Positions 27,602 through 36,882 of a stretch of 64,000 nt of DNA are shown here, piece after piece. The position numbers and the translations under genes are program-made. The stretch is from a bacterium. GTDB lineage: Bacteria; Cyanobacteriota; Vampirovibrionia; Gastranaerophilales; Gastranaerophilaceae. Location: NCBI GenBank assembly GCA_017536545.1, contig JAFXHF010000020.1:56696-120695 (forward strand), written 5' to 3'. The notes under the pieces were generated by a model. The model had not been told where the DNA came from. It saw only the letters and a program-made list of their open reading frames with translations, and searched no databases. How positions within the stretch are numbered: position 1 is the stretch's first letter; every line of letters begins with the position of its first letter.

Positions 27602-28546
27602 CTAAGTCAAAAGTTGTTTTATTAAAGACTTAATCTGCTTTACCTTGAATTCCATTTGAGGTTCAATATTTCTAACCCCACGCATAGTCATATATTTCAA
27701 CTCTTTTAGTTCATTCAAAAATTTTATAAACACATCACTATAAGCTTTACTAATTAAACCTTGATTTTTAACAGCATATATAAACTCAGAAAAAGAATAA
27801 TCCGCAACTCGCATTAGCGGCTTGTGCCCAGGTAAGAAATCATCAATGACTGAAGATAAAATTTTATTAGCCCTGTCTTTCTGCTGAGCTTGAGTCAATA
27901 TACCATCATTCATACCTAAAGTCGTAAACAAACTTTTTAGAATTCTTGGGCTCGCACAATCTTCACAAGCCGTAAAATCAATAACTGTCATAGTTTTCTT
28001 CACAGGATTTACAATAACATTAGCTCCAGACGAATCGAAATAAGCACCTTGATTATAAGCATCATAAATTTGTTTGATTACTTTTCTGTAAGCAGATACA
28101 GGCATATCATCAATCATAGAATGAACCATAGCTCTAGTAACACCAGTTTCCTTGCGTGGAAACATTGAATAGCCGTCAAGTCTTTTCATTATAATTGTGT
28201 TTTCACCCAATTTAGCAACGCCATGATTTACTTGTTCAAAAGCTGTTAATTCTGAGATGAAACCTTTTTTATAATCGTCAGGAGCTTCTAATGGTATTCG
28301 GATACAATAATCTGTGTCATTTATCCTATATACACTAGCTTCTCCACCTTTACCAAGAAGGTTTTCTGGCTTAATCGATTGGTCAACTCTTTCAATAATA
28401 TCATTTACTGGCAAATGAATAAAATCTTTATTATTCCCGAAACTCACCGAATCCAACTGCATCTTTGAAAAAGACCTCATAGGGACTTGGGAATTTCTCA
28501 AATAAGATGATTTATTCACATTGTAAGTTTGAAAATCTAGACGCAT
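27602..28546 (-). CDS. Divergent kinase-like protein, single domain
   Basis: A 314-residue paralogue of the two downstream proteins. From the ATG at 28546 it has VSFG (34-37), IHLPVNDI, a Gly loop GKGGEASVY (65-73), Arg83 in YCIRI, D171-x4-N176 in FDSSGAN and D190 in VIDF. An earlier GTG (28561) is in frame but overlaps a -10-like TATTAT lying six bases before the ATG, so 28546 is preferred. It is the first of the kinase-like trio; gaps are 35 and 51 bases, and each gene may have its own -10 box. A terminator (28583-28612) separates it from the phosphorylase. Confidence 0.7.
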   Translation of the reverse strand: MRLDFQTYNVNKSSYLRNSQVPMRSFSKMQLDSVSFGNNKDFIHLPVNDIIERVDQSIKPENLLGKGGEASVYRINDTDYCIRIPLEAPDDYKKGFISELTAFEQVNHGVAKLGENTIIMKRLDGYSMFPRKETGVTRAMVHSMIDDMPVSAYRKVIKQIYDAYNQGAYFDSSGANVIVNPVKKTMTVIDFTACEDCASPRILKSLFTTLGMNDGILTQAQQKDRANKILSSVIDDFLPGHKPLMRVADYSFSEFIYAVKNQGLISKAYSDVFIKFLNELKELKYMTMRGVRNIEPQMEFKVKQIKSLIKQLLT

Positions 28547-28582
28547 ATAAATATAATACACAAACCAATAAATTTTTGCTAA

Positions 28583-28612
28583 AAAAGAGCCGACATTTCT
28601 GTCGACTCTTTT
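28583..28612 (-). terminator. Terminator of the phosphorylase gene
   Basis: AAAAGAGCCGAC (28583-28594) pairs with GTCGACTCTTTT (28601-28612), with one wobble, followed on the minus strand by more T. Confidence 0.88.
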
Positions 28613-28630
28613 AAAAATATTTTCAAGAAA

Positions 28631-30325
28631 CTACTTGATATTTGAGAAAGTCCAAGCATCAAATGTAGGAGCTTCTTTAATTTTCATTTCTTGTTTTTCT
28701 TCACCAGCACACTCGTCATCGTGAGCAATTGGTTTATACAATCTGTTATAGTATTCGATAACCATTCTGTCTGAGTTGAAGTAAGATTCAGAAGTTCTGA
28801 TAGCTTGTCTCATCAATCTTGCCCATTCCATTTTGTTTTCGTAATAAGTAGGAATGATTTGATCTTCTAAGATGCTCATCAAGCACTTGTGATCTTTCCA
28901 GTGTCTTTCTTCCCAAGACATTTCATCATCGATTTCAGGGTATTCAATAGCATAACCATTGATTCCACTGAATGTACCTTCAACTGTCCAACCATCAAAG
29001 ATTGATAAGTGAAGAGTACCGTTCATGTTAGCTGACATACCAGAAGTACCAGATGCTTCAAATGGTCTTAATGGAGTGTTTAACCAAATATCTGAACCAC
29101 GTTTCAACATACCTGATAGCTGCAATTCATAACCAGGAAGAACAACAACGTTTTTCAAAGAGTGTGAACGATTTAATAATTTGTTAAACATTTCTCTACC
29201 CATAACATCATCTGGGTGGAATTTACCAGCAAAAATGATTTGAACTTTATTTTCTTCTAACAATTTGCCTATTCTATCTTTATCCATCAAGATTAACCAA
29301 GCACGTTTGTAGTCAGCAAATCTTCTTGCCCAAGTAATTGTAAGAACGTCTGGATCAAATCTTTTACCAGCAACGTTTGCAATATATTTGAACAATTCAG
29401 CTTTCATTTCACGTTTTAGAGCTAATAAACCTTCTGGATTGTTTTTAACTGGAGTAATTCTTTCATCTTGCCAGTATTCTAAGTTTACAGCGTTAGTAAT
29501 AGCACGGATTGGGCATCTACCTTCAACCCATTCCCACATTTTGTTAGAAACTAAGCCGTGTAATTGAGATACAGCGTTAGCAATTCTAGACATTCTTAAA
29601 GCTGCAACTGTTAAAGAGAAGTTTTCACCACCTAATTGAACAGCAGTTTCACGAGATGCACCCGCAAAGAATCCACCTTCTAACAATGTATCAACCCAGT
29701 GAACTTCGTTACCAGCAGCAACTGGAGTGTGAGTTGTGAATACTGTACGTTTTTTAACTTCAGTTAAATCACCATTGTATTGTCTTAACAATTCAAATGC
29801 TGCAGGAAGTGCGTGACCTTCGTTCATGTGGATTACATCGAAGTTGTAACCAACTTGTTGAAGAATTCTAACACCCGCAACACCAAGAACTGTTTCTTGA
29901 GCGATTCTAATTTTTTCATTACCATCATATAATTTGTAAGAAATGCTTTTTGCCCAGTCACTGTTACCTTCAATATCAGTTGTTAATAGATATACAGGAC
30001 AAGTACCGAACAATTCTGGTCTTACTAAATAAGCTTTAACTTTAACTTTTTCACCAAAAATATCAACTTCTGTTTGAGCACTAGTATCAGTTAAGAAATC
30101 ATAATACTTTCTGATATATGCAACTTCAACATTGCCAGTTTGGTCAATACGTTGGTCATAATAACCGTATGACCATAACATCGTTACCCCAACCATAGGC
30201 ATTTGTAGATAACCAGCAGATAACATATGAGAACCTGCCAAAAATCCTAAACCCCCAGAATAAGTGCTTAGAGATTGATCCATAGCGATTTCCATTGAAA
30301 AATATGCTACATTTGGTAATGCCAT
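28631..30325 (-). CDS. Alpha-glucan (glycogen) phosphorylase-like protein lacking the PLP lysine
   Basis: A 564-residue protein of the short alpha-glucan phosphorylase family (GT35, TIGR02094 type). It shows AYFSMEIAMDQSLSTYSGGLG at the start, VIHMNEGHALPAAFELL, ITWARRFADYKRAWL, and RPFEASGTSGMSANMNGTLH. Active phosphorylases of this type have a lysine after G-T-S-G-M that holds pyridoxal phosphate; here the codon is TCA for serine, read directly. The protein may thus be inactive, or use another mechanism. Apart from that it looks complete and well kept. It has its own promoter region and terminator. Confidence 0.88.
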   Translation of the reverse strand: MALPNVAYFSMEIAMDQSLSTYSGGLGFLAGSHMLSAGYLQMPMVGVTMLWSYGYYDQRIDQTGNVEVAYIRKYYDFLTDTSAQTEVDIFGEKVKVKAYLVRPELFGTCPVYLLTTDIEGNSDWAKSISYKLYDGNEKIRIAQETVLGVAGVRILQQVGYNFDVIHMNEGHALPAAFELLRQYNGDLTEVKKRTVFTTHTPVAAGNEVHWVDTLLEGGFFAGASRETAVQLGGENFSLTVAALRMSRIANAVSQLHGLVSNKMWEWVEGRCPIRAITNAVNLEYWQDERITPVKNNPEGLLALKREMKAELFKYIANVAGKRFDPDVLTITWARRFADYKRAWLILMDKDRIGKLLEENKVQIIFAGKFHPDDVMGREMFNKLLNRSHSLKNVVVLPGYELQLSGMLKRGSDIWLNTPLRPFEASGTSGMSANMNGTLHLSIFDGWTVEGTFSGINGYAIEYPEIDDEMSWEERHWKDHKCLMSILEDQIIPTYYENKMEWARLMRQAIRTSESYFNSDRMVIEYYNRLYKPIAHDDECAGEEKQEMKIKEAPTFDAWTFSNIK

Positions 30326-30503
30326 AATTTACCTCTCTTCTTTTATAACTTCTATACACTAAATTTTTCATGTACACATAGCAGTGCTCTGATATTGTAC
30401 CACATAATTTAAAAAAAAGCCAATAATTTATTGTAATGCCTACCCAAAAATTGACTACACAAGGGTTTCTCCTGTAAACAATCTTTACAAAAGAAATTTA
30501 TAA

Positions 30504-31751
30504 TTATACTTTTCTAACCTTATCTAAGAAACGTTTTAAGGCAATTTTAACATGTGCATAATTTAAACCACCTTGCAAGTATGCAACATAAGGTTCTCTC
30601 ATAGGTCCATCAGCTGATAATTCAATTGTTGAACCCTCAATAAATGTCCCACCAGCCATAATAACCTTATCTTCATACCCAGGGATATTTTCTGGGATTG
30701 GAGTTACATACCCATTTACAGGGGATAAAGATTGAACTGTACGGCAGAATTCTTCTAGTGGTTCTGGTGATCCAAAAGTAATATTTTGAATAATATCTGT
30801 GCGTTTTTCATTGTATTTTGGATATGAATCGTAGCCGATTTCATCAAAGATTTTCGAAGCTAAAACAGCACCTTTTAAAGCATCCGATACTACAGATGGT
30901 GCCATAAACAAACCTTGGAACATTAATCTGTGCTGATTAAACATCGCACCACCTTCTGAACCAATACCAGGAGCTGTAAGCCTTACAGCTGAACGTTCAA
31001 CATAAAGTTCTTTACCTGCGATATAACCACCTGCTTCAACAATACCTCCACCAGCGTTTTTAATCAAAGAACCCGCCATTAAATCAGCCCCAACTTCTAA
31101 CGGTTCTTTTGTATCAACAAATTCACCATAGCAGTTATCTACAAAACAGATACAGTTTGGATTTTTAGATTTTACAACTTTACAAATTTTTTCGATAGTT
31201 TCAATTGTAAGAGATTTTCTAGTTGAATATCCTTTTGAACGTTGGATTAAGACCATAGTAACAGTTTCATCAATTTTTTGTTCCAACGCTTCAAAATCAA
31301 TATCTGAACCATTTAGCAAAGGTACTTCATCATACAAAACACCATTACCAATTAAAGATGCTCTTTTAGTTTCTTCATCACCCATAACCCCAATAACTTC
31401 TTGCATTGTATCGTATGGAGCACCAGCAACAGAAACCAATTTATCACCATATTTCAAATTACCAAACAAAGCACAAGCCAAAGTATGAGTCCCAGAGGCG
31501 AAATGAACTCTTACAAGAGCTTTTTCAGCCTTAAACACATCTGCAAAAACTCTATCTAAAACTTCACGACCCAAATCATCGTGACCATATCCTGAAACAG
31601 TGTAAAAATGCTCAGGTGCAACTTTATTCTCAATAAATGCATTTAATACTTTTTCTTGGTTAAAATCACGGATTTCATCAATAATCTCAAATTGTTCTAC
31701 CAAACTTTTTTCGGCTTGTTTTACTAATTCTTTGTTTGTAATCATTCTCAT
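30504..31751 (-). CDS. PLP-dependent Cys/Met gamma-lyase-like protein ('aluminium resistance' family)
   Basis: A 415-residue fold-type I PLP enzyme of the family often named methionine gamma-lyase or aluminium resistance protein. It has HFASGTHTLACALFG near the start, VDNCYGEFVDTKEP, and the PLP lysine in MAGSLIKNAGGG. The C-terminus ends LNYAHVKIALKRFL, as in the family. Its substrate is not established for most members. The longer frame begins MRMITNKEL; the second Met is also possible. Confidence 0.92.
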   Translation of the reverse strand: MRMITNKELVKQAEKSLVEQFEIIDEIRDFNQEKVLNAFIENKVAPEHFYTVSGYGHDDLGREVLDRVFADVFKAEKALVRVHFASGTHTLACALFGNLKYGDKLVSVAGAPYDTMQEVIGVMGDEETKRASLIGNGVLYDEVPLLNGSDIDFEALEQKIDETVTMVLIQRSKGYSTRKSLTIETIEKICKVVKSKNPNCICFVDNCYGEFVDTKEPLEVGADLMAGSLIKNAGGGIVEAGGYIAGKELYVERSAVRLTAPGIGSEGGAMFNQHRLMFQGLFMAPSVVSDALKGAVLASKIFDEIGYDSYPKYNEKRTDIIQNITFGSPEPLEEFCRTVQSLSPVNGYVTPIPENIPGYEDKVIMAGGTFIEGSTIELSADGPMREPYVAYLQGGLNYAHVKIALKRFLDKVRKV

Positions 31752-31794
31752 ATCCCTCTTAAGTAAAAGATATTACAAACAGAACTAAATGTAT

Positions 31795-31830
31795 ACAAAA
31801 AAGGACTAATGTTTTACATTAATCCCTTTT
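31795..31830 (-). terminator. Terminator of the 220-aa gene
   Basis: A stem between AAGGACTAATGT (31801-31812) and ACATTAATCCCTT (31816-31828), with a small bulge, is followed on the minus strand by six T. Confidence 0.7.
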
Positions 31831-31853
31831 GCCTTACCAATATCTATCTTCTT

Positions 31854-32516
31854 TTAGTTTAAATCTGGATTTTCTTTTAAGTCATTTTTTGGATCAAAGT
31901 AATGAACTTTGCCATCTTTATCACGCATTGTCAAATACTCTTTACCGTCAATGATTTCAGAACCGAATACAGTAATAGAGCCATCTGATTTTGACATATC
32001 CAAATAAGCATTAGATTCTGTTTTACCTTTATATTCAGTTTCTCGAACTGTAAAGTCATCTGCGTTAACCTCTAAGAACAAGTTATAGGCATCAGTGCCT
32101 TTACCCTTTGCAAACATTTCTGTAAAACCACCAACACCAGCTGGTTTTGCTGCAATATCAAAAGCTTTCAAATCTCTAGCTGTTTCAGAGTCGAAATTTG
32201 CATCAACTTTTACTGTAACATCTTCAACAACATCTTTTGTTTTTTGTGTTTCTTTTTTCAAAGCTGACTCAACAAACGGTTGATCAGGATATTGTTCTTT
32301 TTTAGATGCAATATCACCAAAAATTGTAGTCGCACGATAGTAATTAGTATTACCAGTTGTGTCTGTAAATGTAGTTGGATATTTAGCATCAGGATTTTTA
32401 ACATCAACAAATATCAGCTTTAACTCTTGTTTTTGTTGCTGATTAGAATTATTAGCACCATTTGTACCGCTATTACCGTTTCCAACAGGATTTACGCCGT
32501 TTACTTCAAAACCCAT
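31854..32516 (-). CDS. Unknown protein with Gly/Asn-rich N-terminus
   Basis: A 220-residue soluble protein not recognised. It starts MGFEVNGVNPVGNGNSGTNG, then a Gln run, which gives a flexible N-terminus. The rest is charged, with beta-like stretches such as DGSITVFGSEIIDGKEYLTM and HYFDPKNDL near the end. No signal peptide, membrane segment or cysteine is present. It is probably monocistronic: its own terminator follows, and the VWA gene diverges from it. The low-complexity start resembles linker or hook-type secreted structural proteins, but that is only an impression. Confidence 0.65.
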   Translation of the reverse strand: MGFEVNGVNPVGNGNSGTNGANNSNQQQKQELKLIFVDVKNPDAKYPTTFTDTTGNTNYYRATTIFGDIASKKEQYPDQPFVESALKKETQKTKDVVEDVTVKVDANFDSETARDLKAFDIAAKPAGVGGFTEMFAKGKGTDAYNLFLEVNADDFTVRETEYKGKTESNAYLDMSKSDGSITVFGSEIIDGKEYLTMRDKDGKVHYFDPKNDLKENPDLN

Positions 32517-32637
32517 AATAATACCTCGTTTGTTACATACTATATTAAACGTTTTTTACGCTCTAAAATTGCCTAAAATTTACAAAAGTAAACACTAAGA
32601 GAATGTATAATTTCACTGGCAGATTTAAACTTTGTAT

Positions 32638-33357
32638 ATGAAAAAATTTATCACAATTTTATTTTGTCTACTATTACCCCCTGCTTTTGCAAATCAATAT
32701 GGCTTATACACCCCTGATAGCTATACAAAAGGATTTACACCTGAAGTGAATGAAAAAATTTTATTCATAATGGATTTTTCAAATAGTATGACAGAACCTT
32801 TGGAAAACTCAACAAAACTTGACTTAATGCTAAAAACAATGCAAGAAATTCTACCTAAAATAAACCCTAACACTTGGGTTGGACTAAGAATTTATGGGCA
32901 TAAAATGGGTTTTACACCATTGGAAGCCTGTAAAGCATCTTCCCTTGTTGCTCCTATTGATAGAAACAACAGTATAGATATCAAAAACGCATTATTCAGG
33001 ACAAGACCAAAAGGAATGACACCTATCACTTATTCTCTAAAGCAAGCCATCAAGTACGACTTTATGGGATTTAACGGGAAAAAGCACATTATTTTAATGA
33101 CCGATGGGGGTGAAAACTGTGACGAAAGCCCTTGTACATTTGTTATGAATCTAATCAGAATAAGACGAGATGTAACAATTGATGTGATAGCGTTCAACGT
33201 ACAAGACTCAGAAGACTTGGAGCAACTGGAATGCACTGCACTTGTTACAAGTGGAAAATTTTATAACGCACAAACTGCAGCAGAACTGTTAAACGGTTTC
33301 AACGAAAGTCTTAACGGAGTCAAAAACGTTGAAGCAAAAATTATCTTGCCAAAATAA
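32638..33357 (+). CDS. Secreted von Willebrand factor A (VWA) domain protein
   Basis: A 239-residue protein with a signal peptide (MKKFITILFCLLLPPAFA, cleavage after AFA) and a single VWA domain. The metal-ion-dependent adhesion site is seen in IMDFSNSM (D-x-S-x-S), a Thr in GMTPITYSL and LMTDGGENCD. Four or more cysteines probably form disulphides, which fits an extracytoplasmic place. Role: protein binding in the periplasm or at the surface (inference). The frame has a TTG at 32632 but the ATG at 32638 begins the signal peptide. Confidence 0.88.
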   Translation: MKKFITILFCLLLPPAFANQYGLYTPDSYTKGFTPEVNEKILFIMDFSNSMTEPLENSTKLDLMLKTMQEILPKINPNTWVGLRIYGHKMGFTPLEACKASSLVAPIDRNNSIDIKNALFRTRPKGMTPITYSLKQAIKYDFMGFNGKKHIILMTDGGENCDESPCTFVMNLIRIRRDVTIDVIAFNVQDSEDLEQLECTALVTSGKFYNAQTAAELLNGFNESLNGVKNVEAKIILPK

Positions 33358-33367
33358 TTAGCACCAA

Positions 33368-33409
33368 CCATTAGTAGCATAATATTTACCCATCATCCGC
33401 CTAGCAAGG
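33368..33409 (-). repeat. Short dispersed repeat, copy D
   Basis: On the minus strand it reads CCTTGCTAGGCGGATGATGGG and then TAAATATTATGCTACTAATGG. The later part matches copy A (ATTATGCCACTAAC). It is the most divergent copy. Confidence 0.3.
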
Positions 33410-33445
33410 CAATCCTAAAGTCGAATATCTGTCCAAATTATATCA

Positions 33446-33490
33446 GCCGTTGGTAGAATAAACATTTACCCCTGCCCGTCCGGCGAGGAC
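33446..33490 (-). repeat. Short dispersed repeat, copy C
   Basis: On the minus strand it reads GTCCTCGCCGGACGGGCAGG followed by GGTAAATGTTTATTCTACCAACGGC. It lies between the converging VWA and SNF2 genes. Confidence 0.4.
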
Positions 33491-33492
33491 CC

Positions 33493-36400
33493 CTAGTCTA
33501 CGGAGAAGATTTCACGAATATCGTCCATTGTAAGTGATTTTGTAATATTTCTATCAACAGAAATTACGCTATCAACAAGATTTCGTTTGATTGTTTTAAG
33601 TTTTTGGATTTTTTCTTCAACAGTATTTTTCGTAATAAGCCTATATACAAATACTTTCTTAGTCTGACCAATACGATAAGCACGGTCTGTTGCTTGGTCT
33701 TCAACTGCAGGGTTCCACCAAGGGTCGTAGTGAATAACATAATCTGCACCAGTCAAGTTCAAACCAGTACCACCAGCTTTTAACGAAATCAAGAAAATCT
33801 TAATTGTAGGGTCAGAATTAAATCTTTCAACTGCACCTTGACGATCTTTTGTTTTACCTGTCAAGTATTCGTACTTAATACCTGTCTTATCAAGCCAAGC
33901 TTTGATAATATCCAACATATCAACAAATTGGCTGAATAATAGAATTCTGTGACCTTCTGATACGATTTCCTCAAGCATATATTTAAGTTTTTCAAACTTA
34001 CCTGAAGAAATAATATTTTTAACATTGTCTTTGTCATAAAGTTTAGGGTGACAACAGATTTGACGCATACGAAGAAGAGCTGAGAAGATAGACAATCTGC
34101 TCTTTTCAAGACCATTTTGCTCAATAGATTTGAACAATTCTTCTTTAGTACTATCAAGTACTTGCAAGTAGAAATCTCTTTGTTCATCTGTAAGTTCGCA
34201 GTATGCGATGTTTTCAACTTTATCCGGCAAGTCTTTTGCTACATCTCGTTTCATACGACGTAAGATGAATGGATAAATTTGAAGTTTCAAACGTTTTTCA
34301 ACAATCTTGTCTTGGCGTTCCATAATCGGGTTAACATAACGAGAATTGAAATCAGCCATAGAGAACAAGAAACCAGGCATCAAGAAGTCAAATACTGACC
34401 ACAATTCTTCAAGTTTATTTTCGATTGGAGTACCAGAAAGTGCCAACTTGTGCTGAGAATTTAATTGCTTAACAGCTTGTGCAGTTTGAGATGTTGCGTT
34501 TTTAATATTTTGAGATTCATCTAAGATTACATAACGGAAATTGATATCTTTTAATTTATCAATATCACGTCTTAAAAGTGCATAACTTGTGATTACAACA
34601 TCGTATTCTGGAATTTTTTTGAAGAATTGTTTACGTTCTCCACCTTGTAGTTTCAAGCAAGATAGAGTTGGTGCAAATTTCTGAATTTCAGATTCCCAGT
34701 TGAATACAACAGTAGTTGGTGCAACAACCAATGTTGGCATAGAACCATCTTCTTCTTTAGCTTTTTGTAAAACTGTCAAAGCTTGTAATGTTTTACCAAG
34801 CCCCATATCATCTGCCAAAATACCGTTCAAGCCGTATTTGTACATAAACCACAACCAGCCAAAACCTTTCATTTGGTATTCACGGAATTCAGCGTTAATA
34901 CCTTTTGGAAGTGATAAATCTTCAGCAGTTGAGAATGATGACATTTGTTCCCAGAAAGTCTTAAATCTATCACTCAAAATCAAATCAACATCAAGGTTCT
35001 TAAGCTCATTAATCAAACCTGCACGATAAGTTTTTACAGTAAATCTGTTATCTGGGTTTCTAAATACGTCAAATGAGTTGAATGAACGCATCATTGAATA
35101 AATATTTTGAGCTGGATATTCAACAAAGCCTAAACTTCTGATACGAGCATATTTTTCACCACTTTGAATTGTGTCATAAATCTCGTCAAAGTCGATAATT
35201 TCTTCACCAGCTTGACCATAAATACTAATATCAAAACTATCTGGTTGTTCATCAGAGAAGTCAATTTTTGCACAAAGTCTGAATGGATTTTCCATTAATT
35301 TAAAGAACCCCATATCATCTTTTTCTTCAAACTTCCAACCTTCACCAGCTTGTTTTAAATAATAGTTGTAAAAATCAATTGCGTTTTCTTTTTCTAAGGC
35401 TAAGTTATTAGTTTGCATAGGTACAAACTTACAAGCCAAAAGCATTGCATAAGCTTCGTGCTCATGTTTTAAATTACGTTTAACCCAATAGATTAAATCT
35501 TCGTCAGCTTTTTTTACTGTAATATACTGAACTTTATCTGCTGAAGTTTTTGAATAAGGAACACGAACTCCATCATATTCAAAGTCTAAAGAAGCTTTTA
35601 ATGATTGGTCATAGTCGATACCCATTGTAACAACATTCAATGGTGGACGTTGTTCTAACATTAGTTTTGAGATTTTTTCATCAACTACAACATCCATAAC
35701 TTCTTGAAGTTTTGGTAAATCCTCATAGATAAATTTTCCACCTTCAGAATCTTTTAAATCTGTGAATGAAGATTTTATAATATTTTGCGGAATATTTTGA
35801 ATTGCAACGTTAGTTGGGAAAATAATATTTTTATAACGTCCCCATTTCAAATGTCTTGAAAAATATCTAACCTCTTCGAACGGATAAACATCATCACTAT
35901 CTGGTCTTTGCCATTCTAAAGATAACAATAACGTACCTGCAGTGTTAGATGTATTTACATAAAGAACAAGTTTCCATTCTTCATCTGTAAATTTAAGTCT
36001 GTCTTTTGTTTTTTCATCAAGAACTTCATCAGCTTTAGCTAACAATGAAAATAACGGACCAAATTTTGAAATCGGAATATCATACCAACCCGCTTTTTTG
36101 TCTTGACGAGAAATCTTTAATAATTGTTGGAATATCATAATCTCAACTTTTTGAGAATTATTTAATTCAAAATTTTTATCTTGCTTTTGAGTTTCAATTA
36201 GAGTACGTAAAATTGGTTCAATTTGACGGACAACTTTACCTGTTTCTCGAGAACGAACCAATATTGAGAAGAAATTAGCTTTACGCTTTGGATTAAAGTG
36301 GAAAATGTAGCTTCCTTGAGGTTCTTCTTTTAGTGCAGTATTTTCATCAGGGAAATCAAATTCCATACCGAATTTTGTTTCTAACCAATCTTCGTAAGCA

Positions 36401-36675
36401 TGCTCATCAATAGCTTGAAGAGCAACAGCAACTGCGTGTTTACACCATTCTTCTTTTAACGGGCAGTTACATCTAACTTCAACCTTATTTTTCTTAAAAA
36501 TCAGGTCAGTATTATAGTGATCTTGGAAGTTGCCTTTTACTTTTGCCATGTAGAAATTTTTCTCAGGATAATTGTCGAAGACCATATCTTTTGTATGGTA
36601 TTCGTAACCTCGACGCCAGCTTCCCGCACTTGCATTCTCTTTTATAAACTTGTAATTAAATTCCGTTGTACTCAT
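33493..36675 (-). CDS. SNF2-family DNA helicase/ATPase with SWIM zinc finger
   Basis: A 1060-residue bacterial SNF2 protein. A SWIM zinc finger lies near residues 67-86 (C-x-C in CNCPL and C-x-H in WCKH), followed by a long bacterial SNF2-associated domain and then the two RecA lobes (about 600-1055). ATPase motifs are DDMGLGKTLQAL (Walker A), DESQ (Walker B), SGTPIENKLEELWS, LKAGGTGLNLT and DRAYRIGQ. The enzyme translocates on DNA or remodels protein-DNA complexes. It appears to be monocistronic. No restriction or defence partner is next to it, so a housekeeping role is more likely. Confidence 0.95.
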   Translation of the reverse strand: MSTTEFNYKFIKENASAGSWRRGYEYHTKDMVFDNYPEKNFYMAKVKGNFQDHYNTDLIFKKNKVEVRCNCPLKEEWCKHAVAVALQAIDEHAYEDWLETKFGMEFDFPDENTALKEEPQGSYIFHFNPKRKANFFSILVRSRETGKVVRQIEPILRTLIETQKQDKNFELNNSQKVEIMIFQQLLKISRQDKKAGWYDIPISKFGPLFSLLAKADEVLDEKTKDRLKFTDEEWKLVLYVNTSNTAGTLLLSLEWQRPDSDDVYPFEEVRYFSRHLKWGRYKNIIFPTNVAIQNIPQNIIKSSFTDLKDSEGGKFIYEDLPKLQEVMDVVVDEKISKLMLEQRPPLNVVTMGIDYDQSLKASLDFEYDGVRVPYSKTSADKVQYITVKKADEDLIYWVKRNLKHEHEAYAMLLACKFVPMQTNNLALEKENAIDFYNYYLKQAGEGWKFEEKDDMGFFKLMENPFRLCAKIDFSDEQPDSFDISIYGQAGEEIIDFDEIYDTIQSGEKYARIRSLGFVEYPAQNIYSMMRSFNSFDVFRNPDNRFTVKTYRAGLINELKNLDVDLILSDRFKTFWEQMSSFSTAEDLSLPKGINAEFREYQMKGFGWLWFMYKYGLNGILADDMGLGKTLQALTVLQKAKEEDGSMPTLVVAPTTVVFNWESEIQKFAPTLSCLKLQGGERKQFFKKIPEYDVVITSYALLRRDIDKLKDINFRYVILDESQNIKNATSQTAQAVKQLNSQHKLALSGTPIENKLEELWSVFDFLMPGFLFSMADFNSRYVNPIMERQDKIVEKRLKLQIYPFILRRMKRDVAKDLPDKVENIAYCELTDEQRDFYLQVLDSTKEELFKSIEQNGLEKSRLSIFSALLRMRQICCHPKLYDKDNVKNIISSGKFEKLKYMLEEIVSEGHRILLFSQFVDMLDIIKAWLDKTGIKYEYLTGKTKDRQGAVERFNSDPTIKIFLISLKAGGTGLNLTGADYVIHYDPWWNPAVEDQATDRAYRIGQTKKVFVYRLITKNTVEEKIQKLKTIKRNLVDSVISVDRNITKSLTMDDIREIFSVD

Positions 36676-36800
36676 CTAAGAGTAAATCTCTTTCCTTTTT
36701 GTAAGGGGCCAACTTTCATTACGACTCAACTTTCGTAAATCCCTTAACTAAGGAAATTATACACAACAAAATAAAAAAACGCAAGGGGTAAAATTAATAG

Positions 36801-36840
36801 AAAAACGGCACACAACTCTTGTGGATATACTGTGTGCCGT
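36801..36840 (-). terminator. Terminator of the first autotransporter
   Basis: ACGGCACACA (36805-36814) and TGTGTGCCGT (36831-36840) form a 10-bp stem followed by TTTTTC on the minus strand. The same hairpin with nearly identical flanks follows the second autotransporter (63165-63204). Confidence 0.9.
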
Positions 36841-36882
36841 CAAATCTTCCATGAGGTGGAAGTATGTGCTAAAATTTTGTTT

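Noticed and set aside
33361..33492. Decayed autotransporter tail (GKYY-ATNG-like frames) between the VWA and SNF2 genes
   Set aside because: Short frames on the minus strand resemble the GGGKYMNTS tail only weakly; a dispersed repeat is the simpler reading.
33493..36675. SNF2 helicase as part of an anti-phage defence island
   Set aside because: No nuclease, methylase or other defence partner lies next to it, and its neighbours are housekeeping or surface genes.
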